This document shows, piece after piece, positions 43,017 through 51,676 of a DNA stretch of 64,000 nucleotides. The position numbers and the translations under genes were made by a program. This DNA comes from Candidatus Nitrotoga sp. MKT (lineage in GTDB: Bacteria > Pseudomonadota > Gammaproteobacteria > Burkholderiales > Gallionellaceae): contig QFXH01000011.1 of assembly GCA_003402345.1 (NCBI GenBank), forward strand, positions 1 to 64,000, read 5' to 3'. The stretch's first letter is position 1; each line of letters starts with the position of its first letter. The notes under the pieces were generated by a model, which worked only from the letters and a program-made list of their open reading frames with translations, ran no database searches and was not told where the DNA came from.

Positions 43017-43877
43017 ATGCCGATTCAGCCAGCCCTTTTCGAGACCCACGAAATCCGCCGCGTGTACGACGAAGCCAGCGAAATCTGGTGGTTCTCGGTG
43101 GTTGACATCATTCAGGTGCTGATCCAACAGCCCGACTACCAGAGGGCTAGGAAATACTGGAAAGTGTTGAAGGGCCGCTTGGCCAAAGAGGGCAGTGAAC
43201 TGGTAATAAACTGTTACCAGTTGAAAATGACGGCCAGTGACGGCAAACAACGTCTGACCGACGTGGCCACCGCCGAAACCCTGCTGCGCCTAGTGCAGTC
43301 CGTGCCCAGCCCGAAGGCGGAGCCGATCAAACTGTGGCTGGCCAAGGTCGGTTACGAGCGTATGCAGGAAATGGCCGACCCGGCGTTGTCGTTGGATCGC
43401 GCCCGCGAGACCTGGCAGAAGCACGGGCGCAGCGAGAAATGGATTCAGCAGCGCATGACCGGGCAGGAAACGCGCAACAAGCTGACCGATTACTGGACAA
43501 ACCACGACATCCAGAAAGGCAAGGAATTCGCCATTCTCACCAACATAATCCATCAGGAATGGTCGGGCGTGAGCGTGAAGGCGCACAAGACGATAAAGGG
43601 TTTGCAAGATCACAATCTGCGCGACCATATGAGCGAGGCGGAACTGATTTTCACCGCGCTGGCGGAGTTGTCAACGCGTCAGATTGCTGAAACGGATGAG
43701 GCAACCGGAATGGCCGAAAACAAAGTGGCCGCCACGAAGGGTGGGGCGATTGCCAAGCAGGCACGCCAAGCACTGGAAGCCAAGACCAACAGGCCGGTGG
43801 TGTCCGCCGACAATTTTCTGCCGCCCGGCAAGGCATTGCGTCCCAAGGCTATGAAGAAGGATGGGGAGAAGAAATGA
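43017..43877 (+). CDS. Bro-N domain protein in the hsd operon
   Basis: 286 residues. The N-terminal 110 residues resemble a Bro-N (BRO family, antirepressor-like) domain: IRRVYDEASEIWWFSVVDII, QPDYQRARKYWKVLKGRL and LTDVATAETLLRLVQSVPSP. The remainder is helical and ends in a basic tail. AAGGAG lies 7 bases before the ATG, and its TGA overlaps the hsdR ATG. BRO-type genes are common beside type I hsd loci. A role in transcriptional or stress control is inference. It could instead be a phage-derived antirepressor captured by the island. Confidence 0.75.
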   Translation: MPIQPALFETHEIRRVYDEASEIWWFSVVDIIQVLIQQPDYQRARKYWKVLKGRLAKEGSELVINCYQLKMTASDGKQRLTDVATAETLLRLVQSVPSPKAEPIKLWLAKVGYERMQEMADPALSLDRARETWQKHGRSEKWIQQRMTGQETRNKLTDYWTNHDIQKGKEFAILTNIIHQEWSGVSVKAHKTIKGLQDHNLRDHMSEAELIFTALAELSTRQIAETDEATGMAENKVAATKGGAIAKQARQALEAKTNRPVVSADNFLPPGKALRPKAMKKDGEKK

Positions 43878-46228
43878 ACGAAGCCGAAACCCGCGCCGAA
43901 CACATTGACCCCGCCCTTGCGGCGGCGGGCTGGGGCGTGGTCGAAGGCAGCCGCATCCGCCGCGAGTATCCGATCACGCTCGGTCGTATTGAGGGCCACG
44001 GCAAGCGCGGCAAAGGGCTCACCGCCGATTATGTGCTGGAGTATCGCAACACCAAGCTGGGAGTGGTTGAGGCCAAAGCGTGGGGCAAGGCGCTGACGGA
44101 GGGCGTGGGACAGGCCAAGGATTACGCGGGCAAGCTGGCCGTTCGTTTCACCTATTCCACCAATGGTCAAAACATATACGGCATCGACATGCACACCGGC
44201 ATTGAGGCCGAATTGGCGCGCTACCCGACGCCGGAGGAATTGTGGAACCGCACTTTTGCCGCTCATAACGTTTGGCGCGAGCGCTTTGCGGCCGTGCCGT
44301 TCGAGGATCGGGGCGGCTACTTTCAGGGGCGCTATTACCAGGACATCGCCATCGAGCGTGTGCTTGAGGCCATCGCCGACCAGAAGCAGCGCATTCTGCT
44401 GACGCTGGCGACCGGCACTGGCAAGACCTTCATCGCCTTCCAGATCGCGTGGAAACTATTCCACAGCCGCTGGAACCTGAGCGACCGGAAGACGGAGAGC
44501 GAACCGACGCGGCGGCCGCGCATCCTGTTCCTGGCCGACCGCAACATTCTGGCCGATCAGGCGTTCAATGCCTTTTCCGCCTTTCCCGAAGACGCGCTGG
44601 TTCGCATCGCCCCGGAGGACATCCGCAAGAAGGGCAAAGTACCGAAGAACGGCAGCATTTTCTTCACCATCTTCCAGACCTTTATGGCTTCGGCAGGCAC
44701 AGTTACCGGGCCTTCAGCGGTCCCCGAGCCTGTCGAGGGGTATTTCGGCGAGTATCCGCCGGATTTCTTCGACTTTATAGTCATCGACGAGTGCCATCGG
44801 GGCGGGGCGAATGACGAAAGCAACTGGCGCGGCATTCTCGACTACTTTGCTCCCGCCGTGCAGCTTGGCCTGACTGCCACGCCCAAGCGCCGCGACAACG
44901 TGGATACCTACGCCTACTTCGGCGAGCCGGTGTTCGTCTACTCGCTCAAGGACGGCATCAATGACGGTTTTTTGACGCCGTTCCGGGTGAAGCAGATTTC
45001 CACGACGCTCGATGAGTATGTCTATACGCCCGATGACACGCTGGTCGAGGGCGAGATCGAGGCCGGCAGGCGCTACGAGGAAGCCGATTTCAATAAGATC
45101 ATCGAGATTAGGGAGCGGGAGAAGAGGCGGGTCGAGATATTCATGTCGCAGATCGACCAGCGGGAGAAAACGTTGGTCTTTTGCGCGAACCAGGCGCATG
45201 CGCTGGTGATACGGGATCTGATCAATCAGACGAAGAGCAGCATTGATCCGAATTATTGTCAGCGGGTGACTGCCGATGATGGCGCGTTGGGAGAACAAAA
45301 CCTGCGTGATTTTCAGGATAACGAGAAGACGATACCCACTATCCTGACCACTTCGCAGAAGCTCTCGACCGGTGTGGATGCCCGCAACGTGCGCAACATC
45401 GTGCTGTTGCGGCCTATCAATTCGATGATCGAGTTCAAACAGATCGTCGGGCGCGGTACGCGACTCTATGACGGCAAGGACTACTTCACGATCTACGATT
45501 TCGTGAGGGCGCACCATTATTTCAACGATTTGGAATGGGACGGCGAGCCGCTTGAGCCGGAACCAAGAGAAGCCGTGCCGGTTCTCGCGCCACGAGCGCC
45601 CATTGAGGCGCAAGAACCGGCGGTGGAATACCAGGCACGACAGAAAATCAAGATTAAACTCGCCGACGGCAAGACGCGCACCATTCAGCACATGATGGTA
45701 ACCAGCTTCTGGCACCCGGACGGCACACCGATGTCGGCGCAACAGTTCATGGAAGCGCTGTTCGGCAAGCTGCCTGAATTTTTCAAGGACGAAGAAGAGC
45801 TGCGCGCTTTGTGGGGCGCGCCGGATACGCGCAGAAAGCTGCTGGAGGGGCTGGCCGAAAAAGGCTTCGGCAAGGATCACTTGGCCGAAATGCAGAGGAT
45901 CATCGACGCGGAGAAGAGCGACCTATTCGACGTGCTGGCCCATGTGGCCTATGCCCTGGCCCCGCTCACTCGCGAAGAGCGCGCGGCCCAGGCGATGGCA
46001 TTCATCAGTACCCACTTCAACAGCAAACAACAGGTCTTTCTCGATTTCGTGCTCTCGCACTACGTCAGCGTCGGCGTGGAGGAGCTCGATTCGGCAAAGC
46101 TGAAGCCGCTGCTGTGCCTGAAGTGTCACGATTCAATTGTGGATGCTGTGGCTGATCTTGGCAAGCCGGAAGAGATCGGCAAGGTGTTCAGCGGCTTTCA
46201 GAAATACCTTTACCAGGAAGCGGCTTGA
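43874..46228 (+). CDS. hsdR: Type I restriction endonuclease R subunit
   Basis: The motor and nuclease subunit. 784 residues, the short EcoEI-like class. The N-terminal PD-(D/E)xK nuclease has TADYVLEYRNTKLGVVEAKA. The translocase has Walker A in LATGTGKTFIAFQIAW, the DECH box in FIVIDECHRGGA, LGLTATPKRRD and the helicase C motif IEFKQIVGRGTRLYDGKDY. The last 200 residues match the EcoEI R C-terminal region. A VPEPVEG stretch near residue 282 reflects a REP-like palindrome in the coding DNA. With hsdM and hsdS it should form an active type I system. Confidence 0.95.
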   Translation: MNEAETRAEHIDPALAAAGWGVVEGSRIRREYPITLGRIEGHGKRGKGLTADYVLEYRNTKLGVVEAKAWGKALTEGVGQAKDYAGKLAVRFTYSTNGQNIYGIDMHTGIEAELARYPTPEELWNRTFAAHNVWRERFAAVPFEDRGGYFQGRYYQDIAIERVLEAIADQKQRILLTLATGTGKTFIAFQIAWKLFHSRWNLSDRKTESEPTRRPRILFLADRNILADQAFNAFSAFPEDALVRIAPEDIRKKGKVPKNGSIFFTIFQTFMASAGTVTGPSAVPEPVEGYFGEYPPDFFDFIVIDECHRGGANDESNWRGILDYFAPAVQLGLTATPKRRDNVDTYAYFGEPVFVYSLKDGINDGFLTPFRVKQISTTLDEYVYTPDDTLVEGEIEAGRRYEEADFNKIIEIREREKRRVEIFMSQIDQREKTLVFCANQAHALVIRDLINQTKSSIDPNYCQRVTADDGALGEQNLRDFQDNEKTIPTILTTSQKLSTGVDARNVRNIVLLRPINSMIEFKQIVGRGTRLYDGKDYFTIYDFVRAHHYFNDLEWDGEPLEPEPREAVPVLAPRAPIEAQEPAVEYQARQKIKIKLADGKTRTIQHMMVTSFWHPDGTPMSAQQFMEALFGKLPEFFKDEEELRALWGAPDTRRKLLEGLAEKGFGKDHLAEMQRIIDAEKSDLFDVLAHVAYALAPLTREERAAQAMAFISTHFNSKQQVFLDFVLSHYVSVGVEELDSAKLKPLLCLKCHDSIVDAVADLGKPEEIGKVFSGFQKYLYQEAA
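44722..44740. repeat. REP-like palindromic insertion inside hsdR
   Basis: CCCCGAGCCTGTCGAGGGG forms an imperfect hairpin. It is translated in frame as PEPVEG within the linker before the DECH box, the peptide signature of REP sequences that have entered genes in many proteobacteria. Confidence 0.55.
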
Positions 46229-46495
46229 AATTGTTTTTTCAGGTTGAACGGCATGCGGTTGATTTCAAGCAGGCTGAAAATTACTCGATTTTAAAGGCGT
46301 CCTATTGCAATTAACTATATAGAAACGCATATCTATATTGTTGAATGATATTATTGGGCGCATGGTCGCTTATGGATATTTGCCACACTGGCAATGCGCA
46401 ACGCCATGATTCGAAAGTTGAAGGGCGCAGTATAAAAATTATATGTATCACAAACAATTCAACCTACAGCACAACACGAACAGGAGAACAAAACT
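46229..46495. other. Intergenic region without a recognised gene
   Basis: 267 AT-rich bases between hsdR and the next gene. I see an AT-rich imperfect palindrome around 46317-46343 and no terminator, RNA or convincing ORF. An AACAGGAGAA at its right end is the ribosome binding site of the next gene. Confidence 0.5.
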
Positions 46496-46906
46496 ATGGC
46501 ATTTGTGAATGAATACGTCCCGGAGGAGGACATTAAGAAATACGGATTAGAAGAAATTAATCAGTGTTATGGCAAAGCGAATGTGCGGCCTGATTGGACT
46601 ATTGATCGTGAGAATGACATCTACCTTCGATGGATCGTGTCAGGTGAAGACGAATTCAAGAATCAACACGACTTTACTTTTTATTGGAAAGGAACATTGA
46701 TATTTGTCCGGCTTAGGATTAGCAATGGAAAAGTGTTGGGTTCCAGAGGGTGGGCAAACTGGAGGCTGGTTATAATGAACCTGCCAGATGAATTAGAGGA
46801 AAAAAAACCGGAAATTATTGCTGATTTGAAAGCAGCTTTGGCGGTTTATAAAGATTTTGGAGTGTATTCGACCCTGGTTGAACATACGGCCACTTTTGAG
46901 TTTTAA
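46496..46906 (+). CDS. Hypothetical protein
   Basis: 136 residues, acidic and aromatic (YLRWIVSGEDEFKNQHDFTF, LIFVRLRISNGKVLGSRGWA). No signal or membrane segment is visible. AGGAG about 9 bases before the ATG is a good RBS. The C-terminal LKAALAVYKDFGVYSTLVEH is helical. I do not recognise a family. It precedes the GldC-like genes in the same orientation. Its AT content fits the rest of this accessory strip. Confidence 0.7.
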   Translation: MAFVNEYVPEEDIKKYGLEEINQCYGKANVRPDWTIDRENDIYLRWIVSGEDEFKNQHDFTFYWKGTLIFVRLRISNGKVLGSRGWANWRLVIMNLPDELEEKKPEIIADLKAALAVYKDFGVYSTLVEHTATFEF

Positions 46907-46955
46907 AAAGCCGATGTTGATGAGTGTGAATATTTAAGCCGAATAAACAAGAGGA

Positions 46956-47126
46956 GTGTTTCGATTTTTAGACGGATATCCGCTTTGGGAAGCAAGGGGC
47001 GCTTCCGCCAAGCGTAAATACCCCTCTTTGAAACCCCCCAAGCCCGGCTCGTTAACGGCACTGGAATATATTGTCAGTTTGGCCAATAAACAGTTAGCGC
47101 TCCAAAATATTTTAAATCAACACTAA
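46956..47126 (+). CDS. Small ORF immediately upstream of the first GldC-like gene
   Basis: A 56-codon frame from GTG 46956 reads FRFLDGYPLWEARGASAKRK, then YPSLKPPKPGSLTALEYIVS and a helical end. The stop lies one base before the ATG of the GldC-like gene, suggesting a real coupled gene or the tail of a lost one. The RBS (GAGGAG) overlaps the candidate GTG too closely, so the true start is uncertain. I know no homologue. Confidence 0.35.
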   Translation: MFRFLDGYPLWEARGASAKRKYPSLKPPKPGSLTALEYIVSLANKQLALQNILNQH

Positions 47127-47127
47127 A

Positions 47128-47481
47128 ATGAAAAAAATCGAAATTAAATTCACCATAACGCTTGATGGTAAAAAAGTACCTGAGAAAATCGATTGGAGCT
47201 CATCTGATATTCAGGAACAAACTACAGCCAACGCAATAATGATTGCCCTGTGGGATGCCGATGCGGTAAATACGCTACGCATTGATTTATGGACCAAAAA
47301 TATGATGAAAGAGGAGATGAAAAAGTTTTATCATCAAAGCCTTTTATTCATGGCAGATAATTTTGAGCGTGCTACCGGAGATGTGGAAACCTCGCGAGCG
47401 ATGCGAAATTTCGCCCAAATGCTGGGCGAAAAAATGAATCTGGTTATGGAAAATAAATTTGTTGCCTTAAAAAATAATTGA
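47128..47481 (+). CDS. GldC-like protein, copy 1
   Basis: 117 residues. EIKFTITLDGKKVPEKIDWS, IMIALWDADAVNTLRIDLWT and KNMMKEEMKKFYHQSLLFMA follow the pattern of gliding-motility protein GldC, a small cytoplasmic protein best known in Bacteroidetes. No other gld gene is in the window. A paralog follows at 47765, about 50% identical by eye. The function outside Bacteroidetes is unknown. Acquisition from that phylum is possible but unproven. Confidence 0.7.
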   Translation: MKKIEIKFTITLDGKKVPEKIDWSSSDIQEQTTANAIMIALWDADAVNTLRIDLWTKNMMKEEMKKFYHQSLLFMADNFERATGDVETSRAMRNFAQMLGEKMNLVMENKFVALKNN

Positions 47482-47572
47482 ACCAATCTAAACTTACTGC
47501 CCTATCCCCGGCACAACAATAATCAGGCGCCATTACTTCAGGATTGCTACATGTTGCAGCCTGAATTCTCCT

Positions 47573-47725
47573 ATGCATAATATTTTTTCTTTATTTCATT
47601 TTAAGTTAAGCTTACAAACTTTTTTCGCTACATCAATACTCGCAATTTCAACAGCCTGTACTGTGTATAACGTGCTGGTGCAGGCTTTCAAAGAGGATAA
47701 GAATGCCGCATCAAGACCGCTTTAA
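47573..47725 (+). CDS. Putative small exported/lipoprotein-like ORF between the GldC-like genes
   Basis: A 50-codon frame (ATG 47573, TAA 47723-47725) begins MHNIFSLFHFKLSLQTFFAT and has the hydrophobic segment SILAISTAC, followed by the short tail TVYNVLVQAFKEDKNAASRP. It resembles a signal peptide with a Cys at the cleavage point, but the lipobox is non-standard (STAC). No clear SD precedes it. It may be a real small lipoprotein or chance. Confidence 0.35.
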   Translation: MHNIFSLFHFKLSLQTFFATSILAISTACTVYNVLVQAFKEDKNAASRPL

Positions 47726-47764
47726 AGCCTTTCAATCAACATTTATTTAAGGGATTAATTACAA

Positions 47765-48106
47765 ATGACGAAATCTGAAATTAAATTTACGGTCACTCTT
47801 GATGACAACATGGTGGCAGAAAAAATAGACTGGAGCGCTTCTGACGCAAAAGAGCACAACACAAGTAAAGGAGTCATGATTTCAGTTTGGGACGCTAAGG
47901 AAAGCAATACAATGCGGATTGATTTCTGGACCAAGGACATGATGGTTGATGAAATGTGTCAGTTTTATCACCAGACTTTTTTATCAATGGCTGATACTTT
48001 CGAACGTGCTACCGGCGAAATGGAAGCGGCGAAATCAATGCGAAATTTTGCCCAGCAGTTTGGCGAAAAAGTGAATCTGTTTTCGAAACAAAAATTTGAT
48101 GCTTAA
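47765..48106 (+). CDS. GldC-like protein, copy 2
   Basis: 113 residues. EIKFTVTLDDNMVAEKIDWS, VMISVWDAKESNTMRIDFWT, KDMMVDEMCQFYHQTFLSMA and FERATGEMEAAKSMRNFAQQ parallel copy 1 over the whole length, so the pair arose by duplication. An AAGGGATT precedes the ATG at about 8 bases. The two copies differ mostly at surface-type residues. Their neighbourhood gives no pathway hint. Confidence 0.7.
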   Translation: MTKSEIKFTVTLDDNMVAEKIDWSASDAKEHNTSKGVMISVWDAKESNTMRIDFWTKDMMVDEMCQFYHQTFLSMADTFERATGEMEAAKSMRNFAQQFGEKVNLFSKQKFDA

Positions 48107-48179
48107 CTTCAACATACGAAAGTTGCAGTGGTACGTTCTTTCACCGTTAAGTTAAATTATTACAATAAAGAGGAAAGTT

Positions 48180-48401
48180 ATGAAAACAATCGGTGAATTA
48201 AGACAGGCTCTTGAAGGCGTGCCGGATGATCGTGTGTTGAAGGCGCGGGTAATAGCCATAGATGGGGGCTCGTGGACACTGAATGTCGATTTTTGCGCGT
48301 TGGTACCGGCTGGCCCAAGTGTGCCAGGGGGCTCTATGGCGGTGCTGAAACTAACCCATCCTGAATTGGAAACCATGCCAGAGTGGCCAGCGCCTAAGTG
48401 A
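48180..48401 (+). CDS. Small hypothetical protein
   Basis: 73 residues. KTIGELRQALEGVPDDRVLK and ARVIAIDGGSWTLNVDFCAL suggest a compact alpha/beta protein. The GGSMAVLKLTHPELETMPEW end is unusual. GAGGAAAG precedes the ATG at good spacing. The first part recalls the short ELREALEGLPDD motif seen in several small bacterial proteins, but no function is known. uppP starts 18 bases later. Confidence 0.65.
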   Translation: MKTIGELRQALEGVPDDRVLKARVIAIDGGSWTLNVDFCALVPAGPSVPGGSMAVLKLTHPELETMPEWPAPK

Positions 48402-48418
48402 TACGTACCTAAATTATT

Positions 48419-49237
48419 ATGGATGTCACTCCGCTTATCCTGGCCTTTATTCTCGGTATTATTGAAGGCCTGACCGAATTCCTGCCCATTTCCAGTACTG
48501 GCCATCTGATTATTGCTGGCGACTTGCTCAACTTTAATGATGAGAGGGGCAAAGTATTTATGATCGTAATTCAGTTGGGTGCGATTTTGGCAGTGGTATG
48601 GGAATTCCGCGCCAAGCTATTGGCAGTAACGCGTGGCTTAGCGGCGCGTGAACCTGTTGCTTGGCGTTTTGCCAGTAACGTGTTGGTGGCATTTTTGCCA
48701 GCAGTTGTGCTTGGGCTAATATTTCATCATTGGATCAAGACTTACCTGTTTAATCCTTACACGGTGGCGATGGCGTTAATCGGGGGTGGGTTGGTGATTC
48801 TGTGGGTGGAGAAACGAGCGTTCCACCCGCACATCAAAAGTGTTGAAGATATGCGCTGGCAGGATGCAATCAAGGTGGGATTGGCCCAGTCGGTGGCCAT
48901 GTTTCCTGGCGTTTCCCGTTCCGGCGCAACCATCATGGGCGGGATGATTTTTGGACTTGACCGACGGGTTGCAACAGAGTTTTCTTTCTTCCTTGCTATC
49001 CCTACCATGTGCGGGGCAACTGTCCTCGACCTTTACAAAAACTGGCATCTGTTATCAGCCGCAGATTTGCCAGTATTCGCAGTAGGCTTTATTGCCGCGT
49101 TCGTCAGCGCCTATCTGGCAGTGGCGGCCTTACTTAAATTTATTTCCAATCATACTTTTGTGGGGTTTGCCTGGTATCGCATTGTATTTGGCTTGCTGGT
49201 GCTGGTTACTGCCTATAGCGGTGTGGTTAAATGGTAA
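48419..49237 (+). CDS. uppP: Undecaprenyl-diphosphatase
   Basis: Recycles the lipid carrier of cell-wall synthesis; the older name is bacA. 272 residues with about eight membrane helices. The two conserved motifs are visible: [17 protein letters not shown] near the N-terminus and [14 protein letters not shown] at about residue 160. It is an integral inner-membrane protein. The upstream small gene ends 17 bases before, and the 3' side converges with the rhodanese gene. Confidence 0.96.
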   Translation: MDVTPLILAFILGIIEGLTEFLPISSTGHLIIAGDLLNFNDERGKVFMIVIQLGAILAVVWEFRAKLLAVTRGLAAREPVAWRFASNVLVAFLPAVVLGLIFHHWIKTYLFNPYTVAMALIGGGLVILWVEKRAFHPHIKSVEDMRWQDAIKVGLAQSVAMFPGVSRSGATIMGGMIFGLDRRVATEFSFFLAIPTMCGATVLDLYKNWHLLSAADLPVFAVGFIAAFVSAYLAVAALLKFISNHTFVGFAWYRIVFGLLVLVTAYSGVVKW

Positions 49238-49273
49238 TTTCCAAGTAATTAGCCACGGATAGCCCTTTACCGC

Positions 49274-49726
49274 TTAACTTTGTTCCCATGGCAATTCACG
49301 TGCGCGCCAGCCGCCGAGCACATTGCGGTGCTTGTTGGCGTCTTTGTCGCCTTCAAAGCCTTCCAACACATTGTAGGATTCGGTATAACCGGCTTCGGTT
49401 GCGGTTATGGCGGCAGTATGGGATCGGGCACCGCTGCGGCATATGAATAATACCAATGCCTCCTTGTCCACCTGTTGTTCAAGTTCTGCTATGAAATATG
49501 GATTGGGTTTCATGCCGGGATAGGTAGCCCATTCAATTTCCACTGCATTGGGGATATGCCCCACCCAGTCCAGTTCAGCGCGGGTGCGCACATCGACCAG
49601 CTTGGAGTCGGGCGCAGCTTGCAGTATTTCGTAAGCCTCGTTCGGCAGCAGGGCACCCTCATAGGGTACGTTCATTTCTTTGGCGCGTTTCTGTGCGGCG
49701 TTTAAAATTTCTGTGATTTTCCCCAT
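49274..49726 (-). CDS. Rhodanese-like sulfurtransferase
   Basis: 150 residues, one rhodanese domain. SKLVDVRTRAELDWVGHIPN and VLFICRSGARSHTAA contain the CH2 motif and the active-site loop CRSGAR with its catalytic Cys. It is a cytoplasmic protein that could carry sulfane sulfur. A GGAG precedes the ATG by about 6 bases. Convergent with uppP and divergent from glnA. Confidence 0.9.
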   Translation of the reverse strand: MGKITEILNAAQKRAKEMNVPYEGALLPNEAYEILQAAPDSKLVDVRTRAELDWVGHIPNAVEIEWATYPGMKPNPYFIAELEQQVDKEALVLFICRSGARSHTAAITATEAGYTESYNVLEGFEGDKDANKHRNVLGGWRARELPWEQS

Positions 49727-49923
49727 GACATTTCTCCGCTATTGTTCGATATATAACCCGCAAGCACTGCTTGGGGGCGACCCATACTATACTCAACGTA
49801 GCAAGAATCCTACCCGCTTGGATTGTGCAAACGACCAGAATCGGGACTTTATCATGCAAGTTCAGCGAGATTATAACGTTTGATATGCTCATTTCAGCTT
49901 CTTGCGCCCATCTTAAATGGCCA

Positions 49924-49940
49924 TGCACAAAAATGGTGCG
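49924..49940. promoter_or_regulatory. NtrC-type enhancer site upstream of glnA
   Basis: TGCACAAAAATGGTGCG matches the NtrC consensus TGCACCA-N3-TGGTGCA at most positions. It is centred about 130 bases before the inferred glnA transcription start, a normal enhancer distance. Confidence 0.6.
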
Positions 49941-50035
49941 CGATTACGGCGTGTGCCCCGAAAAAGAGCGCATATTTAAATCCATTTATCCTTATGGATA
50001 TGGCAAAATGCTCATTTTAGGCTTGGAATGTGGGG

Positions 50036-50051
50036 TGGAACACTTCGTGCT
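50036..50051 (+). promoter_or_regulatory. Sigma-54 (-24/-12) promoter of glnA
   Basis: TGGAACACTTCGTGCT has GG and GC separated by the required 10 bases and matches TGGCACRNNNNTTGCW at all but two fixed positions. It lies 77 bases upstream of the glnA ATG. With the NtrC site it indicates nitrogen-controlled transcription. Confidence 0.65.
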
Positions 50052-50127
50052 TTATTTCAAGTTCAAGTTTGTTTAATTTCCAGTTTATTTTTCAGTTGAG
50101 TCGTTAACGTTTATGGAGAGGTTTATT

Positions 50128-51549
50128 ATGTCGAAGTCGGTTGCTGATGTTCTTAAGTTACTTAAAGACAACGAAGTTAAATTTGTTGACCTACGCTTCA
50201 CTGATACCCGTGGCAAAGAACAGCACGTTTCGATTCCGGCACATGTGGTGTCAGATAGTGACGACTGGTTTGAATCCGGCCATGCCTTCGACGGTTCTTC
50301 CATCGCTGGCTGGAAAGGCATACAAGCATCTGACATGATGCTGATAGCCGATCCTGCATCCGCTTTTCTCGATCCTTTTATGGACGAAACAACATTGGTG
50401 ATGACCTGTGACGTCGTGGAGCCTTCCGATGGCAAAGGTTACGATCGCGATCCACGCTCTATCGCCAAGCGCGCTGAAGCCTATTTGAAATCCACCGGGC
50501 TAGGCGATATTTGTTACTTTGGTCCTGAACCTGAGTTTTTTATTTTTGATTCAGTAAATTGGCAAGTAGATATGTCTGGTTGTTTCTGCAAGGTTAATTC
50601 TGAAGAAGCAGCCTGGTCCTCAGCAGAAAAATATGATAGTGGCAATACTGGCCATCGGCCCACTGTTAAGGGCGGTTACTTCCCTGTCCCCCCTGTCGAT
50701 TCGCTACAAGACATGCGCTCTGCAATGTGCTTAATATTGGAAGAAATCGGCGTTCCTGTCGAAGTGCATCACCATGAAGTGGCGACCGCCGGACAATGTG
50801 AAATTGGTACCCGCTTTGACAGTTTGGTGCGTCGTGCCGATCAAACCCAGAAGCTTAAATATGTAGTGCATAACGTTGCACATCAATATGGCAAAACTGC
50901 AACCTTCATGCCCAAGCCGATTGTCGGTGATAACGGCTCAGGCATGCATGTCCATCAATCCATCTGGAAGGACGGCAAAAACCTGTTTGCAGGCAATGGC
51001 TATGCCGGGTTGTCCGAATTCGCCCTGTATTATATTGGCGGTATTATCAAACATGCCCGTGCGCTTAATGCTATCACCAACCCCGGCACCAATTCCTACA
51101 AACGTTTGGTTCCCGGCTTCGAAGCTCCTGTAAAACTGGCTTATTCAGCGCGGAACCGTTCTGCCTCGATTCGTATCCCCTTCGTGCAGAGTGATAAGGC
51201 ACGCCGTATTGAAGTGCGTTTCCCCGACCCTACTGCCAACTCTTATCTGGCTTTTACCGCTTTGATGATGGCTGGCCTGGATGGCGTACAAAATAAAATT
51301 CATCCGGGCGATCCTGCGGACAAAAATTTGTATGACTTGCCGCCAGAAGAGGATGCAAAAATCCCAACCGTATGTTCCAGCCTCGAACAAGCTTTGGAAG
51401 CCTTGGATAAGGATCGCGAGTTCCTGACCCGTGGCGGTGTATTCTCCAATGACTTCATCGATGCTTATATTGAGTTAAAGATGGAAGAGGTGACCCGTTA
51501 TCGCATGACAACGCATCCCGTTGAATTCGATATGTATTACAGCCTATAA
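50128..51549 (+). CDS. glnA: Type I glutamine synthetase
   Basis: 473 residues. Visible motifs are [32 protein letters not shown], the catalytic [29 protein letters not shown], the ATP-binding [16 protein letters not shown] and NLYDLPPEE with the downstream adenylylation region. It incorporates ammonia into glutamate. I chose the ATG at 50128 (MSKSVADV) because GGAGAGG lies 8 bases before it. Regulation fits nitrogen control by sigma-54 and NtrC. A hairpin lacking a T run follows the gene. Confidence 0.97.
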   Translation: MSKSVADVLKLLKDNEVKFVDLRFTDTRGKEQHVSIPAHVVSDSDDWFESGHAFDGSSIAGWKGIQASDMMLIADPASAFLDPFMDETTLVMTCDVVEPSDGKGYDRDPRSIAKRAEAYLKSTGLGDICYFGPEPEFFIFDSVNWQVDMSGCFCKVNSEEAAWSSAEKYDSGNTGHRPTVKGGYFPVPPVDSLQDMRSAMCLILEEIGVPVEVHHHEVATAGQCEIGTRFDSLVRRADQTQKLKYVVHNVAHQYGKTATFMPKPIVGDNGSGMHVHQSIWKDGKNLFAGNGYAGLSEFALYYIGGIIKHARALNAITNPGTNSYKRLVPGFEAPVKLAYSARNRSASIRIPFVQSDKARRIEVRFPDPTANSYLAFTALMMAGLDGVQNKIHPGDPADKNLYDLPPEEDAKIPTVCSSLEQALEALDKDREFLTRGGVFSNDFIDAYIELKMEEVTRYRMTTHPVEFDMYYSL

Positions 51550-51566
51550 CCGGTTAATACATTTGC

Positions 51567-51591
51567 AACGGGCTTTCTAGGAAAGCCCGTT
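51567..51591 (+). terminator. Terminator-like hairpin after glnA
   Basis: AACGGGCTTTC and GAAAGCCCGTT are perfect 11-bp arms around TAG. No T-run follows, so it may be an mRNA-stabilising or factor-dependent structure instead. Confidence 0.55.
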
Positions 51592-51676
51592 CGCCCGGAT
51601 GCGGACCGTTTATACGTTTGCTATAGAGCAGAGCGCAAATATTGCGTAAGTAAACAAAAGCCGTTATATTCCAGCT

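Noticed and set aside
44714-45880. 388-codon minus-strand open frame
   Set aside because: Fully antisense to hsdR, whose motifs are clear; no independent start signal or domain.
46229-48170. Extension of the integrated element to the GldC region
   Set aside because: No further copy of the tRNA-Met 3' end is found to the right of 38849, so the R-M and GldC genes are treated as separate acquisitions.
50010-50026. TGGCAAAATGCTC as an alternative sigma-54 promoter
   Set aside because: The spacing between GG and GC is wrong; the site at 50036 fits better.
49771-50076. 101-codon plus-strand frame before glnA
   Set aside because: It covers the NtrC and sigma-54 elements and has low-quality composition; the regulatory reading explains the sequence better.
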